From Thoreauomyces humboldtii (taxonomy: Eukaryota; Chytridiomycota; Chytridiomycetes; Spizellomycetales; Powellomycetaceae), in contig JADGJA010000224.1 in the NCBI GenBank assembly GCA_027596035.1, positions 1 to 29,203 of the forward strand: a DNA stretch of 29,203 nucleotides, given 5' to 3'. The position numbers and the translations under genes were made by a program. The notes under the pieces were generated by a model. The model was not told the origin of the DNA. It was given only the letters and a program-made list of their open reading frames with translations, and searched no databases. Position 1 is the first letter of the stretch. Each line of letters opens with the position of its first letter. Shown here one piece after another: positions 28,926 to 29,203 of the stretch.

Positions 28926-29203
28926 CTTGCCCAAGCATTCCGTCCGCCAGTTCGGTACAGACTACAGAGGATGAGACTACAGAGCCTTTCTGACCGGTAC
29001 CGTAATAACTTTTGAAACCCCCCATCTCTTGCAACGCCCCATTCCTCTAAAGGGTCGCTGGACCGTCGGAACACCTCCCTCCATCGTTATTCTATACTTC
29101 TTGCCGGCTCCATCATAGAACGACGGTCCTTTCATTTGTCACTACCTAGTTCTGCCCATATATTCCTCGGGAAACCTGTCCTTCGCAGCGACTCGGAACA
29201 CTT

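Noticed and set aside
1..29203. CRISPR array, bacterial operon or prophage
   Set aside because: No short direct repeats with unique spacers, no Shine-Dalgarno-spaced gene runs; the introns and gene content are fungal.

Overview
The window is nuclear DNA of a fungus. Genes are broken by many short GT-AG introns (56 to 124 bp, several with CTAAC or CTGAC branch-point-like sites), and the recognisable genes are eukaryotic: the ribosome-assembly factor TSR1, xylulokinase, an AKR7-type aldo/keto reductase, a cyclin-L-like gene, an F-box protein, a chromodomain protein and an intron-bearing tRNA-Arg(UCG). High intron density and moderately high GC fit a basidiomycete better than an ascomycete yeast, but nothing seen here fixes the lineage.

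Layout. 1-3347: an integrin-linked-kinase (ILK)-like pseudokinase on the plus strand, cut at its 5' end by the window edge, converges on a minus-strand xylulokinase. 4423-9295: a long minus-strand F-box gene, read here as one spliced gene. 9836-10882: aldo/keto reductase with a clear TATA box. 10967-13147: about 2.2 kb with no recognised gene. 13148-14168: chromodomain protein, divergent from a cyclin-L-like gene (14379-15004) that breaks off inside its first cyclin box in an 81-bp tandem repeat, followed by LTR-like repeats and short unidentified reading frames (to about 16.7 kb). 18038-19510: an NTF2/SnoaL-like protein with a tail of repeated PPGG motifs. 19934-20418: a small serine-rich protein. 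22164-25194: TSR1 in seven exons. 26396-28138: a wrecked tyrosine-recombinase-like gene folded into nested inverted and direct repeats. 28448-28533: tRNA-Arg. 28588 onward: the 3' exon of an unidentified gene.

The genes do not form one pathway. The window alternates conserved housekeeping genes with two patches of repeat and mobile-element debris (14.9-16.1 kb and 26.4-28.1 kb). The most notable items are the ILK-like pseudokinase (ILK belongs to the integrin adhesion machinery, largely lost in fungi), the duplicated 39-residue PPGG module kept identical in protein despite 18 synonymous codon changes, the cyclin gene cut by repeats, and the folded recombinase relic. All gene models were spliced by eye from reading frame, splice consensus and family resemblance. 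No database search was run.
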